NCBI RefSeq assembly: GCF_024505185.1
Contig: NZ_JANIBJ010000018.1
Span: 1 to 64,000, forward strand
Direction of reading: 5' to 3'
Length of the DNA stretch: 64,000 nucleotides
DNA from: Methylomonas subterranea
GTDB lineage: Bacteria; Pseudomonadota; Gammaproteobacteria; Methylococcales; Methylomonadaceae
In this document: positions 9,600 to 19,016 of the stretch, piece after piece
How the letters are laid out: each line of letters opens with the position of its first letter
How positions within the stretch are numbered: the first letter of the stretch is position 1
Made by a program: the position numbers and the translations under genes
The notes under the pieces: model-generated
What the model was told of the DNA's origin: nothing
What the model saw: only the letters and a program-made list of their open reading frames with translations
The model's database searches: none

Positions 9600-10934
9600 T
9601 TAGCCGCGTCTGTCCGCGCATTCGTCGCCAATAGGTATCCAGGCGGTGATGCGCATGCCGGCGCCGGGCCGCGAGTCTAACAAAACTTCTCCAGCCAGGG
9701 ATTTAACCCGCTCCTTAATACCGCGCAAACCGAAACCGCGATTAAGGTTTTGCAAGTCGCAGCCCCGCCCATCGTCGGATACCTTCAAACACAATCTGCT
9801 CTCGCCGGCCGGCCTGTGCAGATCGATCCGGACCCGCCGGGCCCCGGCATGACGAATAACATTGGTCAGGCACTCCTGTATCACCCTGAATATTTGCCGG
9901 GTGATGTTTTTATCCAGGCCGTCCACTTCGTCGCCGCAGTCGATACTTAATTTCAAATCCGGATTTCGTTCGGACCAATGGTTAACCATCTCTTCCAAGG
10001 TCGCTTTCAAGCCCAGTTCGGTCAAAATCAAGGGGTGCAATTGTTGCATCATGGAACGCAACACCAAAGTCAGGTGATCACAAATATCGCCTATGGTGGC
10101 GGTAATTTTACCGACATCGGCGTTAGGCCGGGCGGCAGTGACGGCCATGACCTTGATGGCGGTCAGGGACTGACCGAACTCGTCGTGCAGTTCCTGGGAT
10201 AAATGCTGGCGCTCTTCTTCCTGAATGGCCAAGGAATGCTGAGTCAGGTCGCTGTTTTCCCGACGGGTCTTTTCCAATTCCAGCGTCATATGATTGATGG
10301 CTTTGGCGATACCGTCGAACTCATCGGTGGCAAAGGACGGCAACTGGTGCTTGTACTGCCCGGTTTCGATGATGCGCAATGCCTCGACAATCACGCCGAT
10401 GGCTTGCAAAGACTTGTTGAGAACCAGATTGACGACAAGGAAACTCAGCAGAGTCAATAGAGACAAGGAACTGAAAAAACTCAGGCTTTCATGCCAGACT
10501 TCGGTAATTTCGTCCAGCGGCTGGGCTTCGATGATCAAGGTCAAGGCCTCCCCGCTTTGCGTCTCGATCCGCTGTTCGACCTTGGGATACTGGCCCTTGA
10601 CCGCGCGGATGAACCAGGCCGGCGGCATGTCCTCCGCGCGGCTGGCTTGCGGTTCGCCGGCGAAATGCACCAACCGCCCGTCCGCCTTTAGCAATTGCAT
10701 GCTCAGATGGCGGGTTTGCCGCAGCGCCCGCAAGCGGGACAAATCCTCGGGACTTTGCAACGACGAAATATCGGCCATGCCCAGGGTAACCAGCTGTAGC
10801 GCCAAGTGGATGGAAGCTTCGACCTCTTTTTCGACCGCCTGTCTGGCCTGCCAAATCGCAATCGCCCCGCCCAACAGCAGGATACACAGCGACGACAACA
10901 GGATGCGAAAAATAATCTGATAACGCAGACTCAT
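9600..10934 (-). CDS. NarX/UhpB-type sensor histidine kinase
   Basis: A 444-residue membrane sensor kinase. Seen: an N-terminal membrane helix, a periplasmic segment of about 130 residues, a second helix near residue 160, a HAMP linker, a HisKA_3 phosphoacceptor with LSQELHDEFGQSL (His is the site), and a HATPase_c domain with N-box ECLTNVIRHA and G-boxes DDGRG and GFGLRGIKERV. This class normally pairs with a LuxR/NarL-type response regulator. None is encoded next to it or elsewhere in the window, so it is an orphan here. It points tail-to-tail with the PAS-GGDEF gene. Confidence 0.93.
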   Translation of the reverse strand: MSLRYQIIFRILLSSLCILLLGGAIAIWQARQAVEKEVEASIHLALQLVTLGMADISSLQSPEDLSRLRALRQTRHLSMQLLKADGRLVHFAGEPQASRAEDMPPAWFIRAVKGQYPKVEQRIETQSGEALTLIIEAQPLDEITEVWHESLSFFSSLSLLTLLSFLVVNLVLNKSLQAIGVIVEALRIIETGQYKHQLPSFATDEFDGIAKAINHMTLELEKTRRENSDLTQHSLAIQEEERQHLSQELHDEFGQSLTAIKVMAVTAARPNADVGKITATIGDICDHLTLVLRSMMQQLHPLILTELGLKATLEEMVNHWSERNPDLKLSIDCGDEVDGLDKNITRQIFRVIQECLTNVIRHAGARRVRIDLHRPAGESRLCLKVSDDGRGCDLQNLNRGFGLRGIKERVKSLAGEVLLDSRPGAGMRITAWIPIGDECADRRG

Positions 10935-11057
10935 GACAAGCGGCCCAAGACAAACCGCCTATTATCGTCGGCTCTCGGCCCGCCGGCCATGGGAAAAAAT
11001 CATTTTATGCGCGGCCATGCCGGGAAACCGGCGGCAACCGGCATCCCGGCATGATGG

Positions 11058-11939
11058 TCAGATTTTAGCTGTCCGTTGTTTCAAATAATCGGCAAACTCG
11101 GATTTGATTTCCGCATGTAACAGACCATATTCGACGTTGGCTAGCAGGAAGCCGAATTTCGAGCCGCAATCGTAGCGGTTGCCTTTAAATTCGTAAGACA
11201 AGACTTGTTCGTCCCGCATCAAGGCCGCAATGGCGTCGGTCAACTGAATTTCGCCGCCCGCGCCGCGGCCGGTGGTTTCGATTTTCTCGAATATGGCCGG
11301 GGTCAGAATATAACGGCCAACTACGGCAATGTTGGACGGCGCCACTTCCGGCTTGGGCTTTTCGACGATGGATTTCAGCTTGCCGACGCCGGGCAAGGTC
11401 TCGGTATGCTCGACGATGCCATATTTATGGGTTTCCTTGGGATCGACCCGCTCGACGCCCAAAATACTGCTCTGTTGTTGCTCGAACAAATCCACCATTT
11501 GTCGCATGCAACCGCGGCTGCCGTCTTCTATCAGGTCATCAGGCAAAATCACCGCAAACGGCTCATCGCCGACTACCGGTTTAGCGCAATGCACCGCATG
11601 CCCCAGGCCCAAAGCCTCGGCCTGACGCACGAACACGCAGGACACATGCGGCGGTAGCAATTCGCGCAACATTTTCAACAACTCGGTTTTACCGCTTTTT
11701 TCCAGCTCTTTTTCCAGTTCGTAGGATTTATCGAAGTGATTGGGAATCGAGTCCTTATTGCGGCCGGTGACGAAAATCATGGTATCGATGCCGGCGGCGA
11801 TGGCTTCCTCAACGGCATATTGGATCAGTGGCTTGTCGACGACCGGCAGCATCTCCTTGGCCACGGCTTTGGTGGCGGGCAGCGAACGGGTGCCGAGTCC
11901 GGCGACGGGGAAAACGGCTTTGGTAACTTTTCTGGTCAT
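11058..11939 (-). CDS. galU: UTP-glucose-1-phosphate uridylyltransferase
   Basis: Makes UDP-glucose for polysaccharide and envelope synthesis. It is 293 residues, as expected. Seen: the nucleotidyltransferase start VTKAVFPVAGLGTRSLPATK, then KEMLPVVDKPLIQY and the late block GNRYDCGSKFGFLLANVEY. The reading frame is open for 21 codons upstream, but the ATG at 11939 gives the standard N terminus. It is divergent from the TolC-family gene, leaving a 143-base shared upstream region. Confidence 0.97.
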   Translation of the reverse strand: MTRKVTKAVFPVAGLGTRSLPATKAVAKEMLPVVDKPLIQYAVEEAIAAGIDTMIFVTGRNKDSIPNHFDKSYELEKELEKSGKTELLKMLRELLPPHVSCVFVRQAEALGLGHAVHCAKPVVGDEPFAVILPDDLIEDGSRGCMRQMVDLFEQQQSSILGVERVDPKETHKYGIVEHTETLPGVGKLKSIVEKPKPEVAPSNIAVVGRYILTPAIFEKIETTGRGAGGEIQLTDAIAALMRDEQVLSYEFKGNRYDCGSKFGFLLANVEYGLLHAEIKSEFADYLKQRTAKI

Positions 11940-12082
11940 GGTAGCTCTTTGAGTTGGTTTTTTATTTTGACGAATCCATACTGAGGGCCTAACCTTATGC
12001 AAAACTTAAATTAAGCTGCAGAAGTATCTGTATTTTAGGCCATAATAGATAATAATTTCATTCTTCCGCACGAGATATTGTA

Positions 12083-13393
12083 ATGACACGAACGTTGGCG
12101 ACGCTGATCCTGGCATCCATTCCCCTGAAGTTTGCTTATGCCGAAGACCTGATGGAAATTTATCGCTTGGCCGTGCAAAACGACCCCGAAATCAAGATCA
12201 GCGACATCAATCAATTGGCTACCGGCGAAATCAAGTCTCAAAGCATAGCGCAAATGCTGCCCAAGTTGGGTCTGTCCGCCGGCAGCACCTGGAATCGTCT
12301 GAACAATGAAAAGCAAAGCTTTTTGGGTACCGGCCTGCAGCACTATTTGGACAACTTGCTGACCGTCAACCTGACTCAGCCGGTATTCAACTGGAGCCAT
12401 TGGGTGCAATTGGACCAAGCGGACAATAAGATTGCCCAGGCGGAAGCGCAATTTCAAGCCAAGCAACAGGAACTGATGACCCGCACCGTGGAAGCCTATT
12501 TCAACGTGTTGGCGGCCAAGGATAACCTGGAATTCGTCATGGCGGAAAAAACAGCCATCGAAAAACAACTGGAACAAGCCAAGCAACGCTTCGATGTGGG
12601 GATTATTGCCATTACCGATGTTTACGAGGCCCAAGCCGGTTTCGACCGAGCCATGGCAGCAGTTATCGAGGCGGAAAATCTGCTGGATAATCGCAAGGAA
12701 GCCCTGCGGGAAATCATCGGCGACAATGTGGTGGATTTGAAAAAACTGCCGGAGGACATTCCGTTGAGCCCCCCCAACCCGGCCGATATATCCGCTTGGG
12801 CCAATACCGCCGAAAGCAATAACTTTTCGATTGTGGCGCAGGTCAATCAGGCCGAATTCATCCGCAAAAATATAGAACTGCAACAATCCAAGCATTTACC
12901 GACCCTGGACATCGTCGCGCAATACCGGCAATCCGATAACGGCAACCAGTTCGGTTTTCGCGGCGACAACGAAAGTGTCGGCCTGCAATTCAACCTGCCC
13001 TTGTTCGAAGGCGGCGGCACCGTGTCCCGCACCCGGCAGGCGGAATTCGAATACGAAGCGGCCAAGGAGGAATTGACCAAGGTCAAGCGCGGCGTTACCC
13101 GCGGCGTCAAGGACGCCTACCGCGGAGTGCTGTCCAGCATCGACCAGGTCAAGGCCCTCAAATCGACCACCGCATCCGGCCAACTGGCGGTAGAAGCCGC
13201 CGAAGCCGGTCTGGAAGTCGGCACCCGCACAATGGTGGACGTGCTGGCCATTCAACGCAATCTTTACAAAGCCAAAAGCGACTACGCCCAAGGCCGCTAC
13301 AATTATCTGATCAACGGCGTTAAGCTCAAACAGACCGCCGGCAGTTTAAGCGAACAGGATTTATTGCAAATCAACGAATACCTGAAAAATTAG
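12083..13393 (+). CDS. TolC-family outer membrane efflux protein
   Basis: A 436-residue outer-membrane channel component for type I secretion or tripartite efflux. Seen: a signal peptide ending at FAYA before EDLMEIY, then two repeats of the outer-membrane efflux fold with long alpha-helical stretches (Gln/Ala-rich, about residues 95-170 and 300-400) and typical motifs such as ITDVYEAQAGFD and RTMVDVLAIQRNLYKAKSDY. It resembles TolC itself rather than a CusC-type lipoprotein, since there is no lipobox. No adaptor or inner-membrane pump is adjacent, so it probably serves several systems. Confidence 0.93.
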   Translation: MTRTLATLILASIPLKFAYAEDLMEIYRLAVQNDPEIKISDINQLATGEIKSQSIAQMLPKLGLSAGSTWNRLNNEKQSFLGTGLQHYLDNLLTVNLTQPVFNWSHWVQLDQADNKIAQAEAQFQAKQQELMTRTVEAYFNVLAAKDNLEFVMAEKTAIEKQLEQAKQRFDVGIIAITDVYEAQAGFDRAMAAVIEAENLLDNRKEALREIIGDNVVDLKKLPEDIPLSPPNPADISAWANTAESNNFSIVAQVNQAEFIRKNIELQQSKHLPTLDIVAQYRQSDNGNQFGFRGDNESVGLQFNLPLFEGGGTVSRTRQAEFEYEAAKEELTKVKRGVTRGVKDAYRGVLSSIDQVKALKSTTASGQLAVEAAEAGLEVGTRTMVDVLAIQRNLYKAKSDYAQGRYNYLINGVKLKQTAGSLSEQDLLQINEYLKN

Positions 13394-13445
13394 ACCTTGC
13401 GCCGCCCCGCATGCGCACCTTTCAATGTCTGATCCGGAGATAATC

Positions 13446-13835
13446 ATGAAAAAACCCTTTGTTTTCTGCCTGCTTTTTTTACCTGTCGGCGCAACGGCCC
13501 AAAACATGCCGATGTCGGAAGCGCAAATGCAGCAATTGATGCAGCAGGCCCAAACCATGCAAAACTGCATGGCCAACATCGATGAAGCCGAAATGGAAGC
13601 ATTCCAGCAAAAAGCCGAAGCCATGGATGCGGAAGTCAAGGCCCTTTGCGCCGAAGGGAAACGCGACGCCGCCATGGCGCGCGCCATGGCATTCGGCAAG
13701 GAAACCGCGCAAAGCAGCATCATGCGGGACATGAAGAAATGCGGCGAGGGCATGAAAAATCTAATGCCGAACCTGCCTAAAACCGCGCAAACCCCCGAAG
13801 ATGGCGGAAAACCCCGGCATATTTGCGATGAATAA
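13446..13835 (+). CDS. small exported Met/Gln-rich hypothetical protein
   Basis: Not assigned to a known family. The 129-residue product begins with a signal peptide (MKKPFVFCLLFLPVGATAQ) and a mature part that is strongly helical and rich in Met, Gln, Ala and Glu. It has four Cys in the mature region (NCM, LCA, KCG, ICDE), suggesting disulfides in the periplasm. The ATG at 13446 follows CGGAG; an upstream in-frame ATG at 13425 would bury the signal peptide and is rejected. It follows the TolC-family gene by 52 bases on the same strand and ends just before a strong terminator, so it may be its operon partner. Confidence 0.75.
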   Translation: MKKPFVFCLLFLPVGATAQNMPMSEAQMQQLMQQAQTMQNCMANIDEAEMEAFQQKAEAMDAEVKALCAEGKRDAAMARAMAFGKETAQSSIMRDMKKCGEGMKNLMPNLPKTAQTPEDGGKPRHICDE

Positions 13836-13855
13836 ACAAAAACCATAAGCATAAT

Positions 13856-13879
13856 AAAGGGCGATTTTCATCGCCCTTT
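13856..13879. terminator. bidirectional rho-independent terminator
   Basis: A perfect 10-bp stem AAAGGGCGAT with a TTTC loop and ATCGCCCTTTT. The T-run on one side and A-run on the other let it work on both strands. It sits between the convergent small exported protein gene and the GlcG-like gene. Confidence 0.9.
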
Positions 13880-13902
13880 TGCATGACCGCTCAGCGTATT
13901 TG

Positions 13903-14718
13903 TTATGGCAACGGAGCTTCAAGCAATACTTGGTCGTTATCGGCTTGAGAACTGGCTGAACAGGTTGGATGGCCGAATCCCTCGGCACTGACGCCATCCA
14001 CTATGTCAAATATGATGTTGTCTTTATTGTTCCCCGCCACGCCGGAAGGAACGTAGTCAAGAGCCAAAGTGTGACGAACCCGCCAAGCGATATTATGATC
14101 GGCGCACGATGTATCGCCGCTGACGCCAACCGCCCCGACCAATTTGCCGCTTTGGTTGTATAGCGCCAAGCCGCCGCCGAACACGTTAATACCGCCGACT
14201 CTGCGCCCTGTCATGGGATCGTCCCGGCGTCCGAATTTTGTGGAATTTCCGGCATAAGCCCAATTGGTATCGACGGGGTTGCTATGTTGCAAGCCATACA
14301 AACTACCACCTGGTTGCGTCGCGCTATACAGATTGGCGGTGGACAAGGCCAAGCCGCCATCGATACTGAAGGCATTTGCCGTATAAGCTTTCTGGGCCGA
14401 AATGACCCGACTACCCAACCATTGCTGATTCAACTGCGCAGCGGATTTGGCGACGGCACAAACCACGCCTTTTGTATTGACCACGGTGGCCCACATATTT
14501 AAACCGAGACCGCCATTAGTTTTACTTTGCGCAGCGATAATCGCACTTTCCAGTTCGGCGTGACTAACGGGGCAAAAATTCTCAGCCTTGCCTTCGCCTT
14601 TGTGTTTCAGCTTGTCATCGAAACCTTTGTCATCTTTACCCTTGCCTTTGTCCGCAAAGGCAGCGGATGAAGTCATCAATGCAAAAATCGATACACAGAG
14701 TAATAGCTTTTTATTCAT
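13903..14718 (-). CDS. exported GlcG/HbpS-family (DUF336) haem-binding-like protein
   Basis: A 271-residue protein with a signal peptide ending at AAFA, a short charged Lys/Asp/Gly-rich linker (about residues 23-45), then a GlcG/HbpS fold (about 50-265). Seen: HAELESAIIAAQSK at the start of the domain and the late block GAVGVSGDTSCADHNIAWRV, which is the family signature. HbpS relatives bind haem or cobalamin extracellularly; whether this one does is inference. It has several Cys. It stands alone, closed by the bidirectional terminator. Confidence 0.88.
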   Translation of the reverse strand: MNKKLLLCVSIFALMTSSAAFADKGKGKDDKGFDDKLKHKGEGKAENFCPVSHAELESAIIAAQSKTNGGLGLNMWATVVNTKGVVCAVAKSAAQLNQQWLGSRVISAQKAYTANAFSIDGGLALSTANLYSATQPGGSLYGLQHSNPVDTNWAYAGNSTKFGRRDDPMTGRRVGGINVFGGGLALYNQSGKLVGAVGVSGDTSCADHNIAWRVRHTLALDYVPSGVAGNNKDNIIFDIVDGVSAEGFGHPTCSASSQADNDQVLLEAPLP

Positions 14719-14862
14719 AATTTCACCTCGAAGCGGCTTTCGCCGACATAAAAAAATATTTATAATTCATATATTTAAAAAATCCCTCACAATGCTTCGG
14801 CATTCTAGAATCTAGTTGCCGCATCGTCAACTGCCTAAAAGTCTGAATGTAATTAAAATTAA

Positions 14863-15507
14863 ATGAAATTAGTAAAAGTAGTTTTTATATCGTCTATTTT
14901 TACAGCCATTGCTTATGCGGGCTATAAAAATAATTTTCTCCAATTCCTGATTGACGCTTACCAAAACACGGAAATTACGGCAGTTGACAACCCCGAGCCG
15001 TCCAAACAACGACACCCCCCGGAATTCAACGCCAATCAGCAGGCCGATCTATTGATTCAGCAACAATATCAAAAAATTCTGTCGGAACAAGCGGAGGAAT
15101 TGGAGGATGAATTAACGGACGGCGAGAAATTACAACTCGTGGAAGCCGCATTACGGGAACTTGCCAACGCCGACGATGAATACGACAGGGAGCAAGCCAT
15201 TATGACCTTGGGAACATTAAGCGGCAGCGAAGCAAAGCAAGGCATCCTGGACGGACTTCGGGACGAATCCGGCATAGTGGTATCCCAGGCGATTCGCCAA
15301 ATCAACCAATGGCGGAATACCGATGAACGCACCGAGATGCTGCTGATCGCCCTTCGGCACGTTGACGATGACGTTGTCGAACAAACCCTGCTTGAAATCA
15401 ACGCCGTGGAAGACAAAAAGCTGCTTGCCCGACTGAATCAATTAAGCAAACACCACAATCCGAGCATCCGCGCGGCCGCCGAACTGGCACTGAATTTGGC
15501 GCCCTAA
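14863..15507 (+). CDS. membrane-anchored HEAT-repeat protein
   Basis: A 214-residue protein with an N-terminal hydrophobic anchor (about residues 2-20) followed by a polar linker and helical repeats. Seen: repeated helix pairs beginning YDREQAIMTLGTLSGSEA, DGLRDESGIVVSQAIRQI, LRHVDDDVVEQTLLEINAV and LSKHHNPSIRAAAELALN, each resembling HEAT/PBS-lyase repeats. Such proteins are scaffolds for protein contacts; no partner can be named. The first 130 bases and the upstream region are AT-rich and no clear ribosome-binding site is seen. It is convergent with pgpA. Confidence 0.8.
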   Translation: MKLVKVVFISSIFTAIAYAGYKNNFLQFLIDAYQNTEITAVDNPEPSKQRHPPEFNANQQADLLIQQQYQKILSEQAEELEDELTDGEKLQLVEAALRELANADDEYDREQAIMTLGTLSGSEAKQGILDGLRDESGIVVSQAIRQINQWRNTDERTEMLLIALRHVDDDVVEQTLLEINAVEDKKLLARLNQLSKHHNPSIRAAAELALNLAP

Positions 15508-15516
15508 TGCAGAGTT

Positions 15517-16029
15517 TTAAAATAGCGTATTCAATACCAGGGCAGCCAACAAACCCGCCGCCACATCGTCCAGCATGATGCCCATACCGCCCTGGACATG
15601 CCGGTCCAGCCAGCCGATGGGCCAGGGCTTGACGATGTCGAATAATCTGAACAGGGCAAAACCGGCCAACAAAGTTTGCCAGGAAAAAGGTAGCCAGCAC
15701 ATGGTGATCAAAAAGCCGGCAATTTCGTCCCAGACGATGCCGCCATAATCGTGCACTTGCAACTTTTGCGCGGCCTTATCGCAAATATAAACGCCACCGA
15801 CAATACCGGCCAAGGTAGCAAACAGGTAGAGCCAGCCGGGACCTTGCAGTAACAGTAAATACAAGGGCACCGCCGCCAAGGTGCCGAAGGTACCGGGCAT
15901 TTTCCCGCTTAAACCCGATCCGAAACCAAAGGCCAGAAACAACAGTGGATCCCTGACGATTTGCGCCGCGCTCAAACGGCTGTTGCCGTAATGGTCTCTA
16001 AGAAAAATGCTCAAAACCCGTCGCCTCAA
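15517..16029 (-). CDS. pgpA: phosphatidylglycerophosphatase A
   Basis: Removes phosphate from phosphatidylglycerol phosphate at the inner membrane. It is 170 residues, typical. Seen: FGFGSGLSGKMPGTFGTLAA near the N terminus, several hydrophobic segments, and the acidic motifs GGIVWDEIAGFLITM and HVQGGMGIMLDDVAAG that hold the metal-dependent active site. The start is uncertain: TTG at 16029 or TTG at 16014, both inside the end of thiL, giving an overlap of 32 or 17 bases. Last gene of the riboflavin/nusB/thiL operon. Confidence 0.94.
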   Translation of the reverse strand: MRRRVLSIFLRDHYGNSRLSAAQIVRDPLLFLAFGFGSGLSGKMPGTFGTLAAVPLYLLLLQGPGWLYLFATLAGIVGGVYICDKAAQKLQVHDYGGIVWDEIAGFLITMCWLPFSWQTLLAGFALFRLFDIVKPWPIGWLDRHVQGGMGIMLDDVAAGLLAALVLNTLF

Positions 16030-16933
16030 ATGCTTCGATGTTGCCTGCCCGCTGCAGGCGCAGGCCCGGATCCGCCTCTATCATGCCGATGTAATGACAA
16101 CCCGCGGGCAATTGCGGAACCCGTTCGGCGGGAACGGTGAAACACAGTTCGTAATCGTCCCCGGCCGTCAGCGGCATTTGCCAATCGCCGGTTTGCTCGA
16201 TGTATTGCCCTACCTGCGCGGACAGGGGCAAACGCTCCCAAACCAGACAGGCACCTACCTGGCTTTGCGCCAGAATATGTCCCAAGTCGGCGGCCAAGCC
16301 ATCGGAAATATCGATGCAGGCATGGGCCAACTCGCGCAGGACCAGTCCTTCGGCGATGCGCGGCACGGGCCGGTTAAAGCAGCGTAACGGCAATTCCGGC
16401 TCCGCGCAGGCAAAACCTTGCTTGATTTTCAAACCCAAGCCGGCGTTGCCGACTTGACCGCTGACGAAAATCAGGTCGCCGGCCTTGGCGCCGGAACGCA
16501 ACAAGGCCTTGCCCCTTGGCACGGCGCCCATGGCTTGCACGGTCAGGCTCAAGGGCCCGGAAGTGGTATCGCCGCCGATCAGATCGACGTCATACCATTG
16601 AGCCAAGCCGATAAAGCCGTCGGCAAACGCTTCCAGCCAGCTTTCATCCACTTTCGGCAAGGTCAAGGCCAGCGTCACAGCAAAGGGCTCCGCGCCCATG
16701 GCCGCCAAATCGCTTAAATTGACCGCCAGCAATTTGTGACCTAACAGGTAGGGATCGGCATCGGCGAAAAAATGCACGTTTTCCACCATGGTATCGGTCG
16801 TGACGGCCAATTGAGCATCAGGCGGCAAATTCAACAAGGCGCAATCGTCGCCCACGCCCAACCGCGTAAACGGATGTTGCGGCGTTCGCAAGACGAAGTA
16901 ACGCTGGATCAGGTCGAATTCAGCCAAAGCCAT
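15998..16933 (-). CDS. thiL: thiamine-monophosphate kinase
   Basis: Phosphorylates thiamine monophosphate to the ThDP cofactor. It is 311 residues, normal. Seen: FDLIQRYF at the start, the GDDCALL metal-binding motif, VTTDTMVENVHF, LSDLAAMGA and the DISDGLAADLGHI block of the AIR-synthase-like fold. It directly follows nusB, with the two genes abutting at 16933, and overlaps pgpA downstream. This nusB-thiL-pgpA order is conserved in gammaproteobacteria. Confidence 0.97.
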   Translation of the reverse strand: MALAEFDLIQRYFVLRTPQHPFTRLGVGDDCALLNLPPDAQLAVTTDTMVENVHFFADADPYLLGHKLLAVNLSDLAAMGAEPFAVTLALTLPKVDESWLEAFADGFIGLAQWYDVDLIGGDTTSGPLSLTVQAMGAVPRGKALLRSGAKAGDLIFVSGQVGNAGLGLKIKQGFACAEPELPLRCFNRPVPRIAEGLVLRELAHACIDISDGLAADLGHILAQSQVGACLVWERLPLSAQVGQYIEQTGDWQMPLTAGDDYELCFTVPAERVPQLPAGCHYIGMIEADPGLRLQRAGNIEAFEATGFEHFS

Positions 16934-17376
16934 TAGCGTTGCGGCTTGGCCTGTTTGGCGGCAATTTCGACGGCGCGGTGTTTTTGCGACACCTTATCCA
17001 GTATGCCGTTGACATATTTGTGACTGCCTTCCGCGCCGAAATCCTTGGCCAGATTGACGCCCTCGTTGATGATGACCTTGTAGGGCGTTTCCAGGCGGTT
17101 GATCAATTCATAGGCGCCGATGCGCAGAATGGCTCGCTCCACGGGATCGATTTTTTCCACCGGCCGGTCGACGAATTCAGCCAACGCGGCATCGAGCTCG
17201 GCCAGTTGCTTGGGAACGCCGTGAAACAGCTCGCTGAAATAGGTCTTCTGCGCGCCTTTTAAATGCTCTTCTTCCAGAAAATAGCTTTCGATGCGGGTCA
17301 GGCTTTCGCCGCTCATTTGCCACTGGTACAAGGCCTGCACCGCGCACTTGCGGGCATTGGTTTTTGCTTGACTCAT
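16933..17376 (-). CDS. nusB: transcription antitermination factor NusB
   Basis: All-helical RNA-binding protein for rRNA antitermination with NusE(S10). It is 147 residues. Seen: ARKCAVQALYQWQMSG at the N terminus and the C-terminal block PYKVIINEGVNLAKDFG followed by HKYVNGILDKV, both diagnostic. The ATG overlaps the ribH stop in TAATG, so translation is coupled to lumazine synthase. Confidence 0.97.
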   Translation of the reverse strand: MSQAKTNARKCAVQALYQWQMSGESLTRIESYFLEEEHLKGAQKTYFSELFHGVPKQLAELDAALAEFVDRPVEKIDPVERAILRIGAYELINRLETPYKVIINEGVNLAKDFGAEGSHKYVNGILDKVSQKHRAVEIAAKQAKPQR

Positions 17377-17852
17377 TAAACGCCCATGGTATTGAACAGA
17401 CTCACCATTTCGATGGCGGACAACGCGGCTTCCGCGCCTTTATTGCCGGCCTTGGTGCCGGCGCGCTCAATGGCTTGTTCGATGCTGTCCACGGTCAATA
17501 CGCCGAAACTGACCGGAATATCGTATTGCAGCGCCACTTGGGCGATACCTTTCACGCATTCGCCGGCCACGTATTCGAAATGCGGGGTACCGCCGCGAAT
17601 CACCGCGCCCAGGGCAATAATCGCATGGTATTTTTTACTGGCGGCCACCCGCTGCACCACCATGGGCAATTCGAAGGCGCCCGGCGCCTTCACCAGGGTA
17701 ATATCGGCTTTATTGCCGCCATGCCGGACAATGGCGTCGATGGCGCCGGCTTCCAGTTGCTCGACGATGAAGCTGTTGAAGCGCGAGGAAACGATGCAAA
17801 ATTTGCCGCCTTGGGCGGAAAGATGACCTTCCAGAGTAGTGACTGCTGTCAT
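17376..17852 (-). CDS. ribH: 6,7-dimethyl-8-ribityllumazine synthase
   Basis: Penultimate riboflavin step: condenses the pyrimidine product with dihydroxybutanone phosphate. It is 158 residues. Seen: the substrate-binding [11 protein letters not shown], the [10 protein letters not shown] and the [14 protein letters not shown] motif with the catalytic His in the following helix context. It lies 21 bases after ribB/X and before nusB. Confidence 0.97.
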   Translation of the reverse strand: MTAVTTLEGHLSAQGGKFCIVSSRFNSFIVEQLEAGAIDAIVRHGGNKADITLVKAPGAFELPMVVQRVAASKKYHAIIALGAVIRGGTPHFEYVAGECVKGIAQVALQYDIPVSFGVLTVDSIEQAIERAGTKAGNKGAEAALSAIEMVSLFNTMGV

Positions 17853-17873
17853 AGGATTACCTTCGTTAATGGA

Positions 17874-19016
17874 TTAAATACTGTCTATAGCTTGCGGGCC
17901 GCTGCAAACGGCGGTGTCGATATGCTCCACCACTTCCAGATCGAAACCCGACAAACCGATATATTTTTTCTGCGTGCCCATGACCTTCAGACGCCGCACG
18001 CCCAAATCGGACAAAATCCGCGAGCCGGTGCCGGTGGTACGCCAATCGGCGTCGGCACTGAGATCCCGGCTGTTTTTGATACCGTGGTCCTGCATCTGAT
18101 AAGCGTGAATCAGCTCCACAAGGGCCTTGTTGTCTTCCTTCTGCCGGATGATCACCAACACGCCGCGCCCGTCGGCGGCAATTTTTTTCATGGCTTCGCG
18201 CACCGGCAAACTGCAATCGCTGCGTAGCGAAAAAAACAGATCGTCGATCAGGTTGCGCGCATGCACCCTGACCAACACCGGCTCGTCACCGGCCACGTCG
18301 CCCATCACCAGGGCCAAATGTACGTTGTCATCGTTGCGATCTTGATAGGCATACAGGCGGAACTCGCCGAATTCGGTGGGATAAATGCATTCGCTGATGC
18401 GTTCCAGGGTGTTTTCGTGCTTGATGCGATAATGGATCAAGTCGGCTATGGTGCCGATTTTCAGATTGTGCGTTTCGGCAAAGGCTTCCAGATCCGGACG
18501 CCGGGCCATCGAGCCATCGTCGTTCAAAATCTCCACGATTACCGCCGCCGGCTCGACGCCCGCCAAACGGGCCAAATCGCAGCCCGCTTCGGTATGGCCG
18601 GCCCGGTTCAACACGCCGCCGGCCTGCGCCATCAATGGAAAAACATGGCCGGGTTGCACCAGATCGCTGGGTTGGGCAGCCTTGGCTACCGCCGCTTGTA
18701 TCGTCAACGCCCTATCGGCCGCCGAAATCCCGGTGGTCACACCTTCGGCCGCTTCTATCGATACGGTAAAATTGGTGGTGTAGGGGGTTTTGTTGTCGTT
18801 CACCATCAAGGGCAAGCGCAATTGCTGGCAGCGTTCGCGGGTCAGCGTCAGACAAATCAAGCCGCGGCCGTATTTGGCCATGAAATTGACGTCTTCCGGA
18901 CGGGTAAACGCCGCCGCCATCAACAAATCGCCTTCGTTCTCGCGGTCTTCATCGTCCATGATGATGACCATTTTGCCTTGGCGCAAATCCTCGATGATTT
19001 CTTCTATGCTGTTCAT
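17874..19016 (-). CDS. DHBP synthase with degenerate GTP cyclohydrolase II domain (RibBX type)
   Basis: A 380-residue fusion. The N-terminal half (about 1-205) is an apparently intact 3,4-dihydroxy-2-butanone-4-phosphate synthase: [18 protein letters not shown] and AGHTEAG are present. The C-terminal half (about 210-370) aligns with GTP cyclohydrolase II, but of the three zinc Cys (in E. coli RibA the order is SEC...RCDC) only the last remains: the region reads [17 protein letters not shown]. The catalytic RG-rich loop is also replaced by RQKEDNKAL. It is thus probably a RibBX-type protein without cyclohydrolase activity, so a separate ribA is needed elsewhere. The ATG at 19016 overlaps ribE by four bases (ATGA) and is preferred to a frame open further upstream. 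Confidence 0.92.
   Translation of the reverse strand: MNSIEEIIEDLRQGKMVIIMDDEDRENEGDLLMAAAFTRPEDVNFMAKYGRGLICLTLTRERCQQLRLPLMVNDNKTPYTTNFTVSIEAAEGVTTGISAADRALTIQAAVAKAAQPSDLVQPGHVFPLMAQAGGVLNRAGHTEAGCDLARLAGVEPAAVIVEILNDDGSMARRPDLEAFAETHNLKIGTIADLIHYRIKHENTLERISECIYPTEFGEFRLYAYQDRNDDNVHLALVMGDVAGDEPVLVRVHARNLIDDLFFSLRSDCSLPVREAMKKIAADGRGVLVIIRQKEDNKALVELIHAYQMQDHGIKNSRDLSADADWRTTGTGSRILSDLGVRRLKVMGTQKKYIGLSGFDLEVVEHIDTAVCSGPQAIDSI

Noticed and set aside
12035-12895. A 286-codon frame opposite the TolC-family gene
   Set aside because: The TolC-family frame has a signal peptide and family motifs; the opposite frame is a shadow.
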